Below, in pieces: positions 14,852 to 23,948 of a DNA stretch of 35,383 nt. The translations under genes were made by a program, and so were the position numbers. The notes under the pieces were generated by a model. That model saw only the letters and a program-made list of their open reading frames with translations. It was not told the DNA's origin and did not search any database. The stretch comes from an uncultured Eggerthellaceae bacterium (GTDB lineage: Bacteria; Actinomycetota; Coriobacteriia; Coriobacteriales; Eggerthellaceae). The stretch is from assembly GCA_905234785.1 (NCBI GenBank), contig CAJOIP010000018.1, positions 1 through 35,383 on the forward strand, read 5' to 3'. Position 1 is the first letter of the stretch. Each line of letters opens with the position of its first letter.

Positions 14852-16435
14852 ATGCAGAAGAAGGTTCTCGTCACCGAAGAGATCGATCCGGCTGGCATTT
14901 CGGTTCTGAAAACCCGCGGCCTCGATATCGACGTGCAGCTTGGTTTGAGCGAAGAGGAGCTCGCCGAGCGCATCGGTGGGTACGACGCGCTGATCGTCCG
15001 TTCGCACACCCAGGTGACGAAGCGGGTCATCGACGCTGCGGGCGACCGCCTGAAGATCATCGGCCGTGCTGGCGTCAGCGTCGACAACATCGATTTGGAA
15101 GCCGCGACCGATCGCGGCATCATCGTGTGCAACGCGCCGAACTCGAACATCATGTCGGCAGCAGAGCATGCCTTGGCGCTCATCTTGTCATGCGCGCGCA
15201 ACGTCCCTCAGGCTAACGCGTCGATGCACGCGGGGGAGTGGGAGCCAAGCTCTTTCAAGGGCTGCGAACTGTACGAGAAAACGCTTGCCATTTTCGGCTT
15301 GGGCCGTGTGGGAGGGCTTGTCGCCCAGCGAGCTGCGTCGTTCGGTATGAACCTCATCGGGTACGACCCGTATTGCAGCAAGGAGCGCGCCGCCACGCTC
15401 GGCGTCGAGATGTACGAAGACGTTCAGGAAATGCTCCCGCTGGCTGATTTCATCACCGTGCATATGCCCAAGACTGCCGAGACGGCCGGCATGTTCGGCC
15501 CCGAGCAATTCGCCGCCATGAAAGATGGCGTCATCATCGTCAACGTTTCACGCGACGGCATCTTCGACGAGAAGTCGATGGCCGATTTCATTGCGGCGGA
15601 GAAGATCCGCGCAGTGGGCTTCGACGTGTTGGAAGACGAGCCGTGCGCGGCATCGCCCCTGCACGAGTTCGAAAACGCGATTCTCACACCGCATATCGGC
15701 GCAGTCACCGTAGAAGCGCAGCGTCGCGCCGGCGTGCAGATAGCCACGTTCGTCGCACAGGGTCTCGCAGGTTCCATCGTACCGACGGCCGTGAACATGT
15801 CGCACGTCCCGCCCGAGGTCATGGACAAGTTCGGGCCGTACCTCACGGCGGCGCGCATGATGGGGCGCATCATCTCGCAAATCGAGCCCGACATGCCGCG
15901 CAAGCTTTCGCTGACGGCGCGCGGCACACTCGCGAGCGCCGATGCGAACATCATCCTCGCCAGCGCCCTGAAGGGCATTCTCGCGTACAAGAACGTCGGG
16001 TCGGTCACCGGTTCGAACGCGGAAGCCGTCGCGCAGCGCCACGGCATCGAGGCCACGACGATGACGCATGTTAACGCGTTCGGGTACGATTCGTCGCTTT
16101 CCCTCGAGACCGCCGACAACTCCATCGGCTGTACGCTGTACGGAACCGACAGGCCGGCGCGCATCATCTCGCTGTTCGGCTACAGCTTCGACATCGAGCC
16201 GGCTGCCCAGTCGATCATCATGCGCTACGTCGACGCGCCTGGCCGCATGGGCGTCATCGGGACCATCCTCGGCAAGGCGGGCGTGAACATCACGACCATG
16301 CAGATCGGCAAGCGCGACGACTCCGAAAGCGCCGTCGTGTACCTGAACGTCGAAGGCGATGTCGCCGACGAGGTACTCGACGAATTGCGCGCCAACATCG
16401 ACGGCTTGCAGAACCTCTGGTACGTGAAGCTGTAG
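14852..16435 (+). CDS. serA: D-3-phosphoglycerate dehydrogenase, long form
   Basis: 527 aa. It oxidises 3-phosphoglycerate to phosphohydroxypyruvate, the committing step of serine synthesis. The NAD-binding loop is FGLGRVG (148-154). The catalytic set is Arg234 (NVSRDG), Glu263 (EDEP) and His281 (TPHIGA). After about residue 315 come the intervening (ASB) domain and a C-terminal ACT domain (VDAPGRMGVIGTILGKAGVNI), as in actinobacterial long-form enzymes, where the ACT domain mediates serine control. It lies 54 bp after ilvN in the same direction. Confidence 0.97.
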   Translation: MQKKVLVTEEIDPAGISVLKTRGLDIDVQLGLSEEELAERIGGYDALIVRSHTQVTKRVIDAAGDRLKIIGRAGVSVDNIDLEAATDRGIIVCNAPNSNIMSAAEHALALILSCARNVPQANASMHAGEWEPSSFKGCELYEKTLAIFGLGRVGGLVAQRAASFGMNLIGYDPYCSKERAATLGVEMYEDVQEMLPLADFITVHMPKTAETAGMFGPEQFAAMKDGVIIVNVSRDGIFDEKSMADFIAAEKIRAVGFDVLEDEPCAASPLHEFENAILTPHIGAVTVEAQRRAGVQIATFVAQGLAGSIVPTAVNMSHVPPEVMDKFGPYLTAARMMGRIISQIEPDMPRKLSLTARGTLASADANIILASALKGILAYKNVGSVTGSNAEAVAQRHGIEATTMTHVNAFGYDSSLSLETADNSIGCTLYGTDRPARIISLFGYSFDIEPAAQSIIMRYVDAPGRMGVIGTILGKAGVNITTMQIGKRDDSESAVVYLNVEGDVADEVLDELRANIDGLQNLWYVKL

Positions 16436-16526
16436 CTGCCGCGCATCACGAGACGCCCTCGCCCGGCCACTTTTACACGCGGGTTGTGTTGAAGTTGAGG
16501 TAAAGAGGGTGTTTAGGCGGGTCGTG

Positions 16527-16535
16527 TGCTATATT
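16527..16535 (+). promoter_or_regulatory. Extended -10 promoter for the rimP-nusA-infB operon
   Basis: TGCTATATT forms an extended -10 (TG at 16527-16528, TATATT at 16530-16535). No good -35 is present at 16-18 bp, as is usual for extended -10 promoters. It would start transcription near 16542, giving a leader of about 110 nt before rimP that contains the attenuator-like hairpins. Confidence 0.55.
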
Positions 16536-16572
16536 TCTATTGTCAGCCACAGGGCTGGCAATAAGACCATAG

Positions 16573-16610
16573 CTTTCTTCGGGAAAGTGGGCTTAGCCCG
16601 CTTTCTTTTT
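16573..16610 (+). terminator. Attenuator-like terminator in the rimP leader
   Basis: GAAAGTGGGC (16583-16592), a TTA loop and GCCCGCTTTC (16596-16605) form a 10-bp stem with one wobble pair, followed by TTTTT (16606-16610). It lies between promoter and first gene, so it would stop transcription prematurely. An overlapping hairpin, CTTTC (16573-16577) with GAAAG (16583-16587), uses the same left-arm bases and would prevent the terminator. That is an attenuator layout. Confidence 0.7.
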
Positions 16611-16652
16611 ATATGAGGGCTAAAACGCAGTGAAAGGACGGGGACGCGTAGC

Positions 16653-17123
16653 GTGCTGACGCATAAGGAACAACAGCTTCTCGAAGCGCTCGAGCCGCGT
16701 GCGGCGGCCGAGGGCATCGAACTGGTCACGCTCGAGGTCGTCGGCGCGAAGAAGTCTCCTACGATTCGCGTCTACATCGACACGGAGCACGGCGTCGGCT
16801 TCGACGAGCTTTCCAGTGCGCAGGCTTGGATGGGTGACCTCATGGACGAGATCGACCCGTTCCCCGGCGCGTACACGCTCGAAGTATCCTCGCCGGGCAT
16901 CGACCGCCCGCTTCGCACGCGCGAACATTTCGAACACTTCGCGGGCGAGCAATGCGTCGTGAAGACAACGGGGCCCGTGAACGGCCGCAGCTCGTTTTCG
17001 GGTCTGCTGAAAGGCGTGGTCGACAACGACGTTGTCGTCGAGATCGACGGAGAAGAATACGCCGTGCCCTACGAGGCAATCAAGAAGGCAAACGTAAAGG
17101 GAACATTCGAGTTCAGATCGTAA
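16653..17123 (+). CDS. rimP: Ribosome maturation factor RimP
   Basis: 156 aa, needed for 30S subunit maturation. The N-terminal domain has IRVYIDTEHGVGFDELSSA and the family signature YTLEVSSPGIDRPL (about 74-87). The C-terminal SH3-like domain has FSGLLKGVVDNDVVVEIDG and ends in KANVKGTFEF. The start is GTG 16653, with AAAGGA 14 bases upstream, a loose spacing. It is the first gene of the rimP-nusA-ylxR-infB-rbfA operon and follows an attenuator-like leader. Confidence 0.95.
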   Translation: MLTHKEQQLLEALEPRAAAEGIELVTLEVVGAKKSPTIRVYIDTEHGVGFDELSSAQAWMGDLMDEIDPFPGAYTLEVSSPGIDRPLRTREHFEHFAGEQCVVKTTGPVNGRSSFSGLLKGVVDNDVVVEIDGEEYAVPYEAIKKANVKGTFEFRS

Positions 17124-17145
17124 CGTCTACGGAAAGGAACGAAAC

Positions 17146-18372
17146 GTGGCAACTTCGCAACTGATTGAGGCGCTGCAAGAGTTGGCGCACGAGCGCAAGA
17201 TCGACGAGTTCTACCTCATCGAGCGCCTTGAGGAATCGCTGGCGAACAGCTATCAGCGCATCCTCGACCTCGAGTGGGACGCGCGCGTCACGATCGACCG
17301 CCAAACGGGCAAGATCTACGTGTACGAGCTCGTGCCGGTGGGCGAGCCGATCGAGGTCGTCGACGAGGAAACCGGCCTCATCACCGAAGAGTACGAGGAG
17401 TTCGAGGAGCGCGACGTCACGCCCGACGACGTCAGCCGCATCGCAGCTCAGAACGCCAAGAGCGTCATCGCCGCCATCGTGCGCGATGCCGGCCGCCAGT
17501 CAATCTACGAGGAGTTCGCAGGCCGCGTGGGCGACCTCGTCACGGGCACGGTGCTTCAGGGCACGCCCGATTTCACAATCATCAAGATCCGCGACGGCGT
17601 CGAGGCCGAGCTTCCGCATTACGACCAGAAGCGCAACCCCAACGAGCGCAACGAGCGCCCGAGCAACGAGCATTACCGTCACAACCAGCGCCTGAAGGTG
17701 CTGATCATCGAGGTCCGCGACCCGTCGGGTGATGCTCCGCGGGTCCGCGGCGACCAGCAGCGCCCGTCCATCGTCGTGTCGCGCACGCACCCCGACCTCA
17801 TCCGCCGTCTCTTCGAAATCGAAGTGCCTGAAATCTACGACGGCCTCGTCGAAGTGAAATCCATCGCCCGCGAGCCTGGCGTGCGCTCGAAGGTTGCCGT
17901 GGCATCCCGCGAGGCCAACCTCGATCCGGTCGGCGCGTGCGTCGGCCCCAAGGGCAGCCGCGTGCGCATGGTCGTCGAGGAGCTGCGCAACGAGCGCGTC
18001 GACGTCATCCAGTGGAGCGAGGACCCGGCAACGTACGTCGGCAACGCGCTGTCGCCGGCGAAGGTGAACTCGGTGTCCATCGACGAGGAGAACCACTACG
18101 CAACCGTCGTGGTGTCTGACGACCAGCTTTCACTCGCCATCGGCAAGGAGGGCCAGAACGCCCGCCTCGCCGCGCGCCTGACGGGTTGGCACATCGACAT
18201 CAAGAGCGCGTCGTTCGTCGGCGCCGCCTTGGACGAGGACGACCTGCTGGCCGATGAGCCGGAAGAGGAAGTATCGGAGTTCTGCGCATACACGAGCGAG
18301 GACGGCATCAAGTGCCGCAACCACGCCCGTCCGGGCAGCCGCTTCTGCGGAATCCACTCCGACCAGGAATAA
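17146..18372 (+). CDS. nusA: Transcription factor NusA with Cys/His tail
   Basis: 408 aa. NusA binds RNA polymerase and modulates pausing, termination and antitermination. Order: N-terminal polymerase-binding domain (1-125), S1 domain (about 130-200), two KH domains (RSKVAVASREANLDPVGACVG, then LSLAIGKEGQNARLAARLTGW). After an acidic linker the last 29 residues carry Cys380, Cys390, His393, Cys401 and His404, a C-x9-C-x2-H-x7-C-x2-H pattern resembling a small zinc knuckle. That tail is not part of the standard NusA fold. GTG 17146 has GGAAAGGAA upstream. It is an operon member between rimP and ylxR. Confidence 0.96.
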   Translation: MATSQLIEALQELAHERKIDEFYLIERLEESLANSYQRILDLEWDARVTIDRQTGKIYVYELVPVGEPIEVVDEETGLITEEYEEFEERDVTPDDVSRIAAQNAKSVIAAIVRDAGRQSIYEEFAGRVGDLVTGTVLQGTPDFTIIKIRDGVEAELPHYDQKRNPNERNERPSNEHYRHNQRLKVLIIEVRDPSGDAPRVRGDQQRPSIVVSRTHPDLIRRLFEIEVPEIYDGLVEVKSIAREPGVRSKVAVASREANLDPVGACVGPKGSRVRMVVEELRNERVDVIQWSEDPATYVGNALSPAKVNSVSIDEENHYATVVVSDDQLSLAIGKEGQNARLAARLTGWHIDIKSASFVGAALDEDDLLADEPEEEVSEFCAYTSEDGIKCRNHARPGSRFCGIHSDQE

Positions 18373-18384
18373 GGAAGGCGAGCG

Positions 18385-18663
18385 TTGGAACAGGCGAGGA
18401 AGATACGCGTGCGCACATGCGTGGGCTGCGGAGCGCAGTCTGACAAAGTGCGCCTCTCGCGCATCGTCCGTACAAGCGAAGGCGTGAAGTTCGACGCCAC
18501 GGGCCGTGTGCCCGGGCGCGGGGCGTACGTCTGCTCGCAGGAGTGCCTTTCCAACGCAGTTTCTACCCGCAAGTTGCAGCGGGCGCTTAGGTGTTCGATC
18601 GAGCGGTCCGAAGCGGACCAGGTCATGGCCGACATGGCAACGTCGTCGGCCCAGACGCGATAG
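18385..18663 (+). CDS. ylxR: YlxR/RnpM RNA-binding protein
   Basis: 92 aa, matching the YlxR (DUF448) family: RTCVGCGAQSDKVRLSRIV at residues 10-28 and the GRVPGRGAYVCSQECLS segment that gives the family its basic RNA-binding face and cysteines. In Bacillus the homologue, renamed RnpM, modulates RNase P. The start is TTG 18385, with AAGGAAGG upstream. Its place between nusA and infB is conserved across many bacteria and supports the call. The last 20 or so residues are not conserved. Confidence 0.93.
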   Translation: MEQARKIRVRTCVGCGAQSDKVRLSRIVRTSEGVKFDATGRVPGRGAYVCSQECLSNAVSTRKLQRALRCSIERSEADQVMADMATSSAQTR

Positions 18664-18671
18664 GAGGGAAC

Positions 18672-21398
18672 ATGGCAGGTATGCGCGTGTTACAGCTTGC
18701 CAAGGAATACGGCCTCACCAACAAGGAGATGTTGGAAAAGGTCGTGGAGCTCGGCATTCCGGCAAAAAGCCATGCAAGCCCGCTTTCCGATGAGCAGGTA
18801 GCCCAAGTGCGCGAGGCGCTTGGCGAACCCGGTGGGGCAGCGGGAAGCGACGGCGAGCCTGCCGAGCGGCCCCTGACCAAGGAAGAGCAAGAGGCAAAGG
18901 AGCGCGAAGCCGAAGAGGAGCGCGCACGCCGTGAAGCGGTGGAAAAGGAGCGCGCAGCCCGCGAGGCCGAGCGCGCAGAGCGCGAAGCTGCGGTCGCTTC
19001 CGAGGAAGACGCCGGCACTGTTTCCCGCCCGAAGCGCATCGCTCCCGAAGCGAACCCCTTCGCCGGACTTGAAAGCCAGATTGAAAACGAACGCGAACGC
19101 GTTGCCCGTGAGGCCGAAGAGGCCCGCGCCCGCGCCCGCGCCGAAGCCGTTGCCCGCGACGTAGCCAAGAAGCAGGCTGTCGAAGAGGCTCTTCGCCAGC
19201 GTGGCGGGGCGAGGAAGAGCGCCGTCGCCGAACCTGCGGAAGAGCAGGCTCCTGCTGCGAAGAAGCAAGCTCCCGTAAGCGCTCCGGCGCATTCGAGCTT
19301 CGATTCGCTGCTCAGCCAAATCGAAGCCGAGAAGAAGCGCATCGAGGAGCAGGGCGCTCAGGCGCCCGAGCCCCGCAAGGGCAAGAAGAAGGGCGGGCGC
19401 GCCGAGCAGTTCGTGCCCGAGCTCGAAGCGCTCGACGAGGGCGAGGACCGCTACGCGAAGATGGCGGTCCAGGTCGAGAAGCTGCAGCGCGACAAAGTGC
19501 TCGCTGACGCGCGCGCAGCCGTCGCCGCCGCATCCACGCACGAGGGCGAGGGCCGCCGCAAGAAGCGCAAGGAGAAGCGCCAGGCAGAAGCCCGCGAGCG
19601 TGCCGAGATGGAAGCACTCGAGAAGGGTCTCGACCCCGAGCTCGTGTTGGACGAGTCGGTCGTCGAGGTGCCGCAGGGCGCATCCGTAGCAAAGCTCGCC
19701 GACCTTCTGAACGTGCAGCCCAACGACATCATCAAGCGCCTGTTCCTGCTCGGTCAGGTGCTCACGCTGACGCAATCGATGAGCGATGACCTCATCGAGC
19801 TCGTGGCTGACGACATGGGCCGCAAAGTGCGCGTCGTGTCGCCCGAGGAGGAATACCAGGTCGTGTACCACGACACGGAAGACGACCTGAAGCCGCGTCC
19901 TCCTGTGGTCACCGTCATGGGCCACGTCGACCACGGCAAGACGTCGCTGCTCGACGCCATCCGCCATACCGGCGTCGTGGCAAGCGAAGCTGGCGGCATC
20001 ACCCAGCATATCGGCGCTTCCGTCGTCGAGATCGACGGTAAGCAGATCACGTTCATCGACACCCCGGGCCACGAGGCGTTTACCGCCATGCGCGCCCGCG
20101 GCGCCCAGGTGACCGACGTCATCGTGCTGGTCGTCGCTGCCGACGACGGCGTCATGCCGCAGACCATCGAGGCCATCAACCACGCGAAGGCCGCTGACGT
20201 GCCCATCGTCGTGGCCGTGAACAAGATCGACAAGGACGGCGCGAACCCCGATCGCGTGCGCCAGGAGCTCACCGAATACGGCGTCATCCCCGAGGAATGG
20301 GGTGGCTCGAACATGTTCGTCGAGGTGTCGGCCAAGAAGAACCTGCACATCGACGATTTGCTCGAGACCATCATCCTGCAGGCCGACGTGCTCGAGCTGA
20401 AGGCGAATCCCGATGCGTTCGCGTCCGGCTTCGTCATCGAGGCGAACCTCGACAAGGGTCGCGGCCCCGTGGCAACCGTGCTCGTGCAACGAGGCACGCT
20501 GCATCCGGGCGACTGCGTCGTCGCAGGCACGTCGTACGGCCGCGTGCGCGCGCTCATCAACCCGCATGGCGACCAGGTATCCGAAGCGTACCCGGCCGAC
20601 CCCGCCGAGATCCTCGGCCTTTCCAGCGTGCCAGTCGCTGGTGACGAGTTCCGCGTCTTCGAAGACGAACGCGATGCCCGCAAGCTCGCCGAGGAGCGTC
20701 AGCTGCGCGAGCGCCTGGCCGCCCAGGAGACGAAGTCGCACATGAACCTGGACGATCTGTTCAGCCGCATCGAGGAAGGCAAGCAGACCGACCTGAACCT
20801 CATCGTGAAGGCCGACGTGCAAGGCTCCATCGAAGCGCTGCGCGACGCGTTCGAGAAGATGGACCAGTCCGAGGTGCGCATCAACATCGTGCACAGCGCC
20901 GTCGGCGGCATCACAGAAACCGACGTCACGCTCGCAAGCGCGTCTGACGCCATCATCATCGGCTTCAACGTGCGCCCGACTGGCAAGTCGAAGCAGCAAG
21001 CCGAGAAGGAAAAGGTCGACATCCGCCTGTACCGCGTCATTTACCAGGCCATCGAGGAAATCAACGCCGCCCGCGTCGGCCTGCTTTCCCCCGACATCGT
21101 CGAGGAGGACACCGGCATCGCCGAGGTGCGCGAGCTGTTCAAGGTGCCGAAGGTCGGCACGATTGCCGGCTCGTACATGATCGAGGGCGAGATGCACCGC
21201 GATGACAAGGTACGTATCGTGCGCGACGGCACGGTCATCTACGACGGCACGCTGGCCAGCATGCGCCGCTTTAAGGACGACGTGAAGTCTGTGAAGGCCG
21301 GCTACGAGTGCGGCTTGGGCGTCGAGGGCTTCCAGGACCTGAAGGTGGGCGACACCATCGAGGGCTACATCATCAAGGAAGTCGAAAGGACCGAGTAA
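18672..21398 (+). CDS. infB: Translation initiation factor IF-2
   Basis: 908-aa GTPase that brings initiator fMet-tRNA to the 30S subunit. Residues 1-55 form the IF2-N domain ([18 protein letters not shown]). A long Glu/Arg/Ala-rich charged coiled segment follows (about 65-320), then a second IF2-N-like region. The GTPase core starts near residue 415: GHVDHGKT (G1), DTPGHEAF (G3), [10 protein letters not shown] (G4). The C-terminal domains, including the tRNA-binding C2, are intact ([22 protein letters not shown]). ATG 18672 has GGAGGG at the ideal distance. rbfA starts at the base after the stop. Confidence 0.98.
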   Translation: MAGMRVLQLAKEYGLTNKEMLEKVVELGIPAKSHASPLSDEQVAQVREALGEPGGAAGSDGEPAERPLTKEEQEAKEREAEEERARREAVEKERAAREAERAEREAAVASEEDAGTVSRPKRIAPEANPFAGLESQIENERERVAREAEEARARARAEAVARDVAKKQAVEEALRQRGGARKSAVAEPAEEQAPAAKKQAPVSAPAHSSFDSLLSQIEAEKKRIEEQGAQAPEPRKGKKKGGRAEQFVPELEALDEGEDRYAKMAVQVEKLQRDKVLADARAAVAAASTHEGEGRRKKRKEKRQAEARERAEMEALEKGLDPELVLDESVVEVPQGASVAKLADLLNVQPNDIIKRLFLLGQVLTLTQSMSDDLIELVADDMGRKVRVVSPEEEYQVVYHDTEDDLKPRPPVVTVMGHVDHGKTSLLDAIRHTGVVASEAGGITQHIGASVVEIDGKQITFIDTPGHEAFTAMRARGAQVTDVIVLVVAADDGVMPQTIEAINHAKAADVPIVVAVNKIDKDGANPDRVRQELTEYGVIPEEWGGSNMFVEVSAKKNLHIDDLLETIILQADVLELKANPDAFASGFVIEANLDKGRGPVATVLVQRGTLHPGDCVVAGTSYGRVRALINPHGDQVSEAYPADPAEILGLSSVPVAGDEFRVFEDERDARKLAEERQLRERLAAQETKSHMNLDDLFSRIEEGKQTDLNLIVKADVQGSIEALRDAFEKMDQSEVRINIVHSAVGGITETDVTLASASDAIIIGFNVRPTGKSKQQAEKEKVDIRLYRVIYQAIEEINAARVGLLSPDIVEEDTGIAEVRELFKVPKVGTIAGSYMIEGEMHRDDKVRIVRDGTVIYDGTLASMRRFKDDVKSVKAGYECGLGVEGFQDLKVGDTIEGYIIKEVERTE

Positions 21399-21776
21399 AT
21401 GAAGCAAGGTTCTTCAAGCCGCCGCGTAAACGAGCAAGCACGCCAGGTAATCGCCGAAACGCTCATGTTCGAAGTGTCCGACCCGCGCCTTTCCATGGTC
21501 ACCATCACGGGTTGCGAGGTCAGCTTCGATCGAAGCGTGTGCAACGTGTACTACACGTGCCCACCCGACTCGTACGACGAAACCGAAGCTGCGCTCAAGA
21601 AGGCGTCGGGACACATCCGCTCGATTCTGGCGAAGAAGCTCAGCTGGCGCACATCGCCGGAACTGCGCTTCTTCCTTGACAAGAGCGTCGACGAAGCTGA
21701 GCGAATCGCCCGAGCACTCGAAGAAGAGCGCAAGCGCATGCCAGCCGAAAATGGTGAATCAAGCGACGAGGAGTAG
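21399..21776 (+). CDS. rbfA: Ribosome-binding factor A
   Basis: 125 aa, KH-type fold, needed for late 30S maturation and cold adaptation. It has the conserved RRVNEQARQVIAETL start, the VSDPRLSMVTITGCEVSFD strand region, and LSWRTSPELRFFLDKSVDEAERI near the end. The C-terminal tail is acidic (ESSDEE). The ATG follows the infB stop with no gap, so its SD lies inside infB (GAAAGGA). The nrnA gene begins five bases after the stop. Confidence 0.96.
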   Translation: MKQGSSSRRVNEQARQVIAETLMFEVSDPRLSMVTITGCEVSFDRSVCNVYYTCPPDSYDETEAALKKASGHIRSILAKKLSWRTSPELRFFLDKSVDEAERIARALEEERKRMPAENGESSDEE

Positions 21777-21780
21777 GCCC

Positions 21781-22770
21781 GTGACGGTCACCCCGCAGAC
21801 AAACACCACGCTCGCCGAGATCGCCAAGGTCATCAGCGAGCGCGACGACTTCGTGATATGCGGTCACGTGAGCCCCGATGGCGACTGCCTCGGGTGCCAG
21901 CTCGCCTTGTGGCACACCCTTCGGGCCATGGGGAAGCGCGCGACCTGCGTTCTCGTGCGAAACGAACCCGTCGGCGCCGCATTGTCCTTCCTCCCCGGAA
22001 TGGAGGAAATGGTACCCGCATCTCGGTTCGAAGGGACGTGCGCCACGTTCATCGGCGTCGACGTGCCGATGCGCAGCCGCATTGAAGACGCCGCGTGCAA
22101 ACTGCTCGACAAGGCCGAAGTTTCCATAACGGTCGATCATCATGCATCTGACACGACCATGTGCGATTACGTGTACGTCGATCCCGATGCCGCTTCGGCA
22201 AGCATGATCGTCTGGGATATCGTGAAGCTCCTCGTCGATAAACCGCCTCTTGAGAGCGCGTATTGCGCCTACGTGGGGCTGGTGACCGACACGGGAGGCT
22301 TCAGGTTCCAAAACAGCGACTCGAATGCGTTCGATATGGCCGGCGAGCTCGTCGCATATGGCGTTGATCCTGCGTCTATCGCCACGAACGTGTTCCAGAA
22401 CCGCACGATGGCGTCGCTGAAACTCGAGGCACTAACGATTGAGCGTTTGGATGTTTTCTGCGATGGCCAGGTTGCGATGAGCTGGGTGTGCAACGACGAC
22501 CTCGAGCGCATCGGCGCTGCGAAAACCGACGTCGAGCCGCTCATCGACACGGTCCGAGCCGTGCAGGGCACGCGCGTGGCCTGCATGCTCCGTGAGCAAG
22601 ACGGACACGTTCGGGGCAATCTCAGGTCGAAGGACGACACGGATGTGTCAGCGCTCGCCCGCGAAATCGGAGGCGGTGGCCACAAGGCAGCTGCAGGATT
22701 CAACCTGAACCTTCCGTTGGCAGATGCGCTCGAGTACATGACCGAGAAGCTGTCGGAGCTGTTCGAGTAG
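21781..22770 (+). CDS. nrnA: DHH phosphoesterase, NrnA-like
   Basis: 329 aa. It combines a DHH domain (GHVSPDGDCLGCQ with His29, Asp33 and Asp35; VDHHASDT with Asp119-His120-His121) and a C-terminal DHHA1 domain ending in GGGGHKAAAG. NrnA-type enzymes degrade nanoRNA and often hydrolyse 3'-phosphoadenosine 5'-phosphate. The GTG at 21781 has GAGGAG (21769-21774) upstream, lying in the end of rbfA. The frame stays open upstream, but that stretch overlaps rbfA. Its position between rbfA and truB is a conserved arrangement in Gram-positive bacteria. Confidence 0.93.
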   Translation: MTVTPQTNTTLAEIAKVISERDDFVICGHVSPDGDCLGCQLALWHTLRAMGKRATCVLVRNEPVGAALSFLPGMEEMVPASRFEGTCATFIGVDVPMRSRIEDAACKLLDKAEVSITVDHHASDTTMCDYVYVDPDAASASMIVWDIVKLLVDKPPLESAYCAYVGLVTDTGGFRFQNSDSNAFDMAGELVAYGVDPASIATNVFQNRTMASLKLEALTIERLDVFCDGQVAMSWVCNDDLERIGAAKTDVEPLIDTVRAVQGTRVACMLREQDGHVRGNLRSKDDTDVSALAREIGGGGHKAAAGFNLNLPLADALEYMTEKLSELFE

Positions 22771-22787
22771 AGTCGGGTGAACCGTAG

Positions 22788-23789
22788 ATGAAACGCGGAG
22801 AGTCCGGCTTGTCGCTGCTCGTGGCCGTCGACAAGCCTGCCGGTATGAGCTCCCATGACGTTGTGAACCGGGCGCGTCGCATTTTCGGCGAGCGCCGTGT
22901 CGGGCATACCGGAACGCTCGACCCGCTTGCGACCGGCGTGCTTCCCATATGCGTGGGCCCCGCTACGCGGTTCGACCAGTACATGACCGGCCACGACAAA
23001 CGCTATCGCGTCACCATCGAGTTCGGATGCGAGACGACGACCGACGATGCCGAAGGCGAGCCGACGGTTTCCGGCTCGCCGGACGGATGGCTTTACGACG
23101 ATGACCGCGCACGCGAATTCCTCGCGGGATACGTGGGGCCGCACGAACAGGTGCCACCACAGTATTCCGCCGTGAAAGTCGACGGCAAACGGGCGTATCA
23201 GCTTGCGCGATCTGGCAACGCGGTCGATTTGGAACCTCGTCGCATCGAGGTGTACGAGGCTGGCCTGGCTCAGTGTGGCATCGACGAGCAGTCGGGACGA
23301 TTGTCCTGGTCCGTCGATTTCTCCGTTTCAAAAGGGACGTACATCCGCTCGCTTGTACGCGACATAGGTCGGGAGGTTGGATGCCCAGCCCATGTTGCTG
23401 CATTGCAGCGCCGTGCGGCGGGCCGCATTTCTCTCGAAGACTGCGTATCGCTCGAATCGCTCGAGAACCTCGGCGTCAGTGCGGCGCTCGACCCCGTTGC
23501 CGTACTCGGATTCCGTTACGCATTCGGAGACGACGCCGAAAAGGCGATTTGTTCGGGTTCCGCACTCGCGCGCGCAGACCTCGCACTCAACGAACGCCTT
23601 CCCCTGGACAAAGAGCGATCGGGATGCACGTGCATGAGCAGCGTCGTGAGAAGCGACGAGCTTCCCAAGCAAGGCGAGCTCGTTTCGGTCGTGGTCGGGA
23701 ACAGGCTGAAAGCGCTGTACTCGTATGACGGCCCGAGCGACGCGTGGAAACCCGCCTGCGTGTTCAACGTCGGCGTCATGCGCGGGTGA
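22788..23789 (+). CDS. truB: tRNA pseudouridine-55 synthase
   Basis: 333 aa. It makes pseudouridine 55 in the tRNA T-loop. The catalytic Asp45 lies in HTGTLDPLATG; other family motifs are DKPAGMSSHDVV, VPPQYSAVKVDGKRAY and GTYIRSLVRDIG. The C-terminal 90 residues form a divergent PUA-like domain. It ends the rimP to truB operon; ribF, which often follows, is not here. I see no strong hairpin terminator after it. Confidence 0.96.
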   Translation: MKRGESGLSLLVAVDKPAGMSSHDVVNRARRIFGERRVGHTGTLDPLATGVLPICVGPATRFDQYMTGHDKRYRVTIEFGCETTTDDAEGEPTVSGSPDGWLYDDDRAREFLAGYVGPHEQVPPQYSAVKVDGKRAYQLARSGNAVDLEPRRIEVYEAGLAQCGIDEQSGRLSWSVDFSVSKGTYIRSLVRDIGREVGCPAHVAALQRRAAGRISLEDCVSLESLENLGVSAALDPVAVLGFRYAFGDDAEKAICSGSALARADLALNERLPLDKERSGCTCMSSVVRSDELPKQGELVSVVVGNRLKALYSYDGPSDAWKPACVFNVGVMRG

Positions 23790-23948
23790 CCCTACGCCTT
23801 ATAACGCCGTCCCATCACGCCAAAAATTCGACGTTTTAGCACTATATTCTCGGTTCTTACATTAGAATATGCGGGTTGCTGCTCTCAAGCGATTCTGCCC
23901 GGCTTGAAAACGGCAACGACAACTGTCCCTAGCAGCAAGGAGGAGAAG

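Noticed and set aside
18690..21407. Very long antisense frame opposite infB
   Set aside because: It mirrors the codon bias of a high-GC gene, has no recognisable domain, and infB is certain. The same applies to the long frames opposite hppA (23862-26177) and dnaG (26428-27750).
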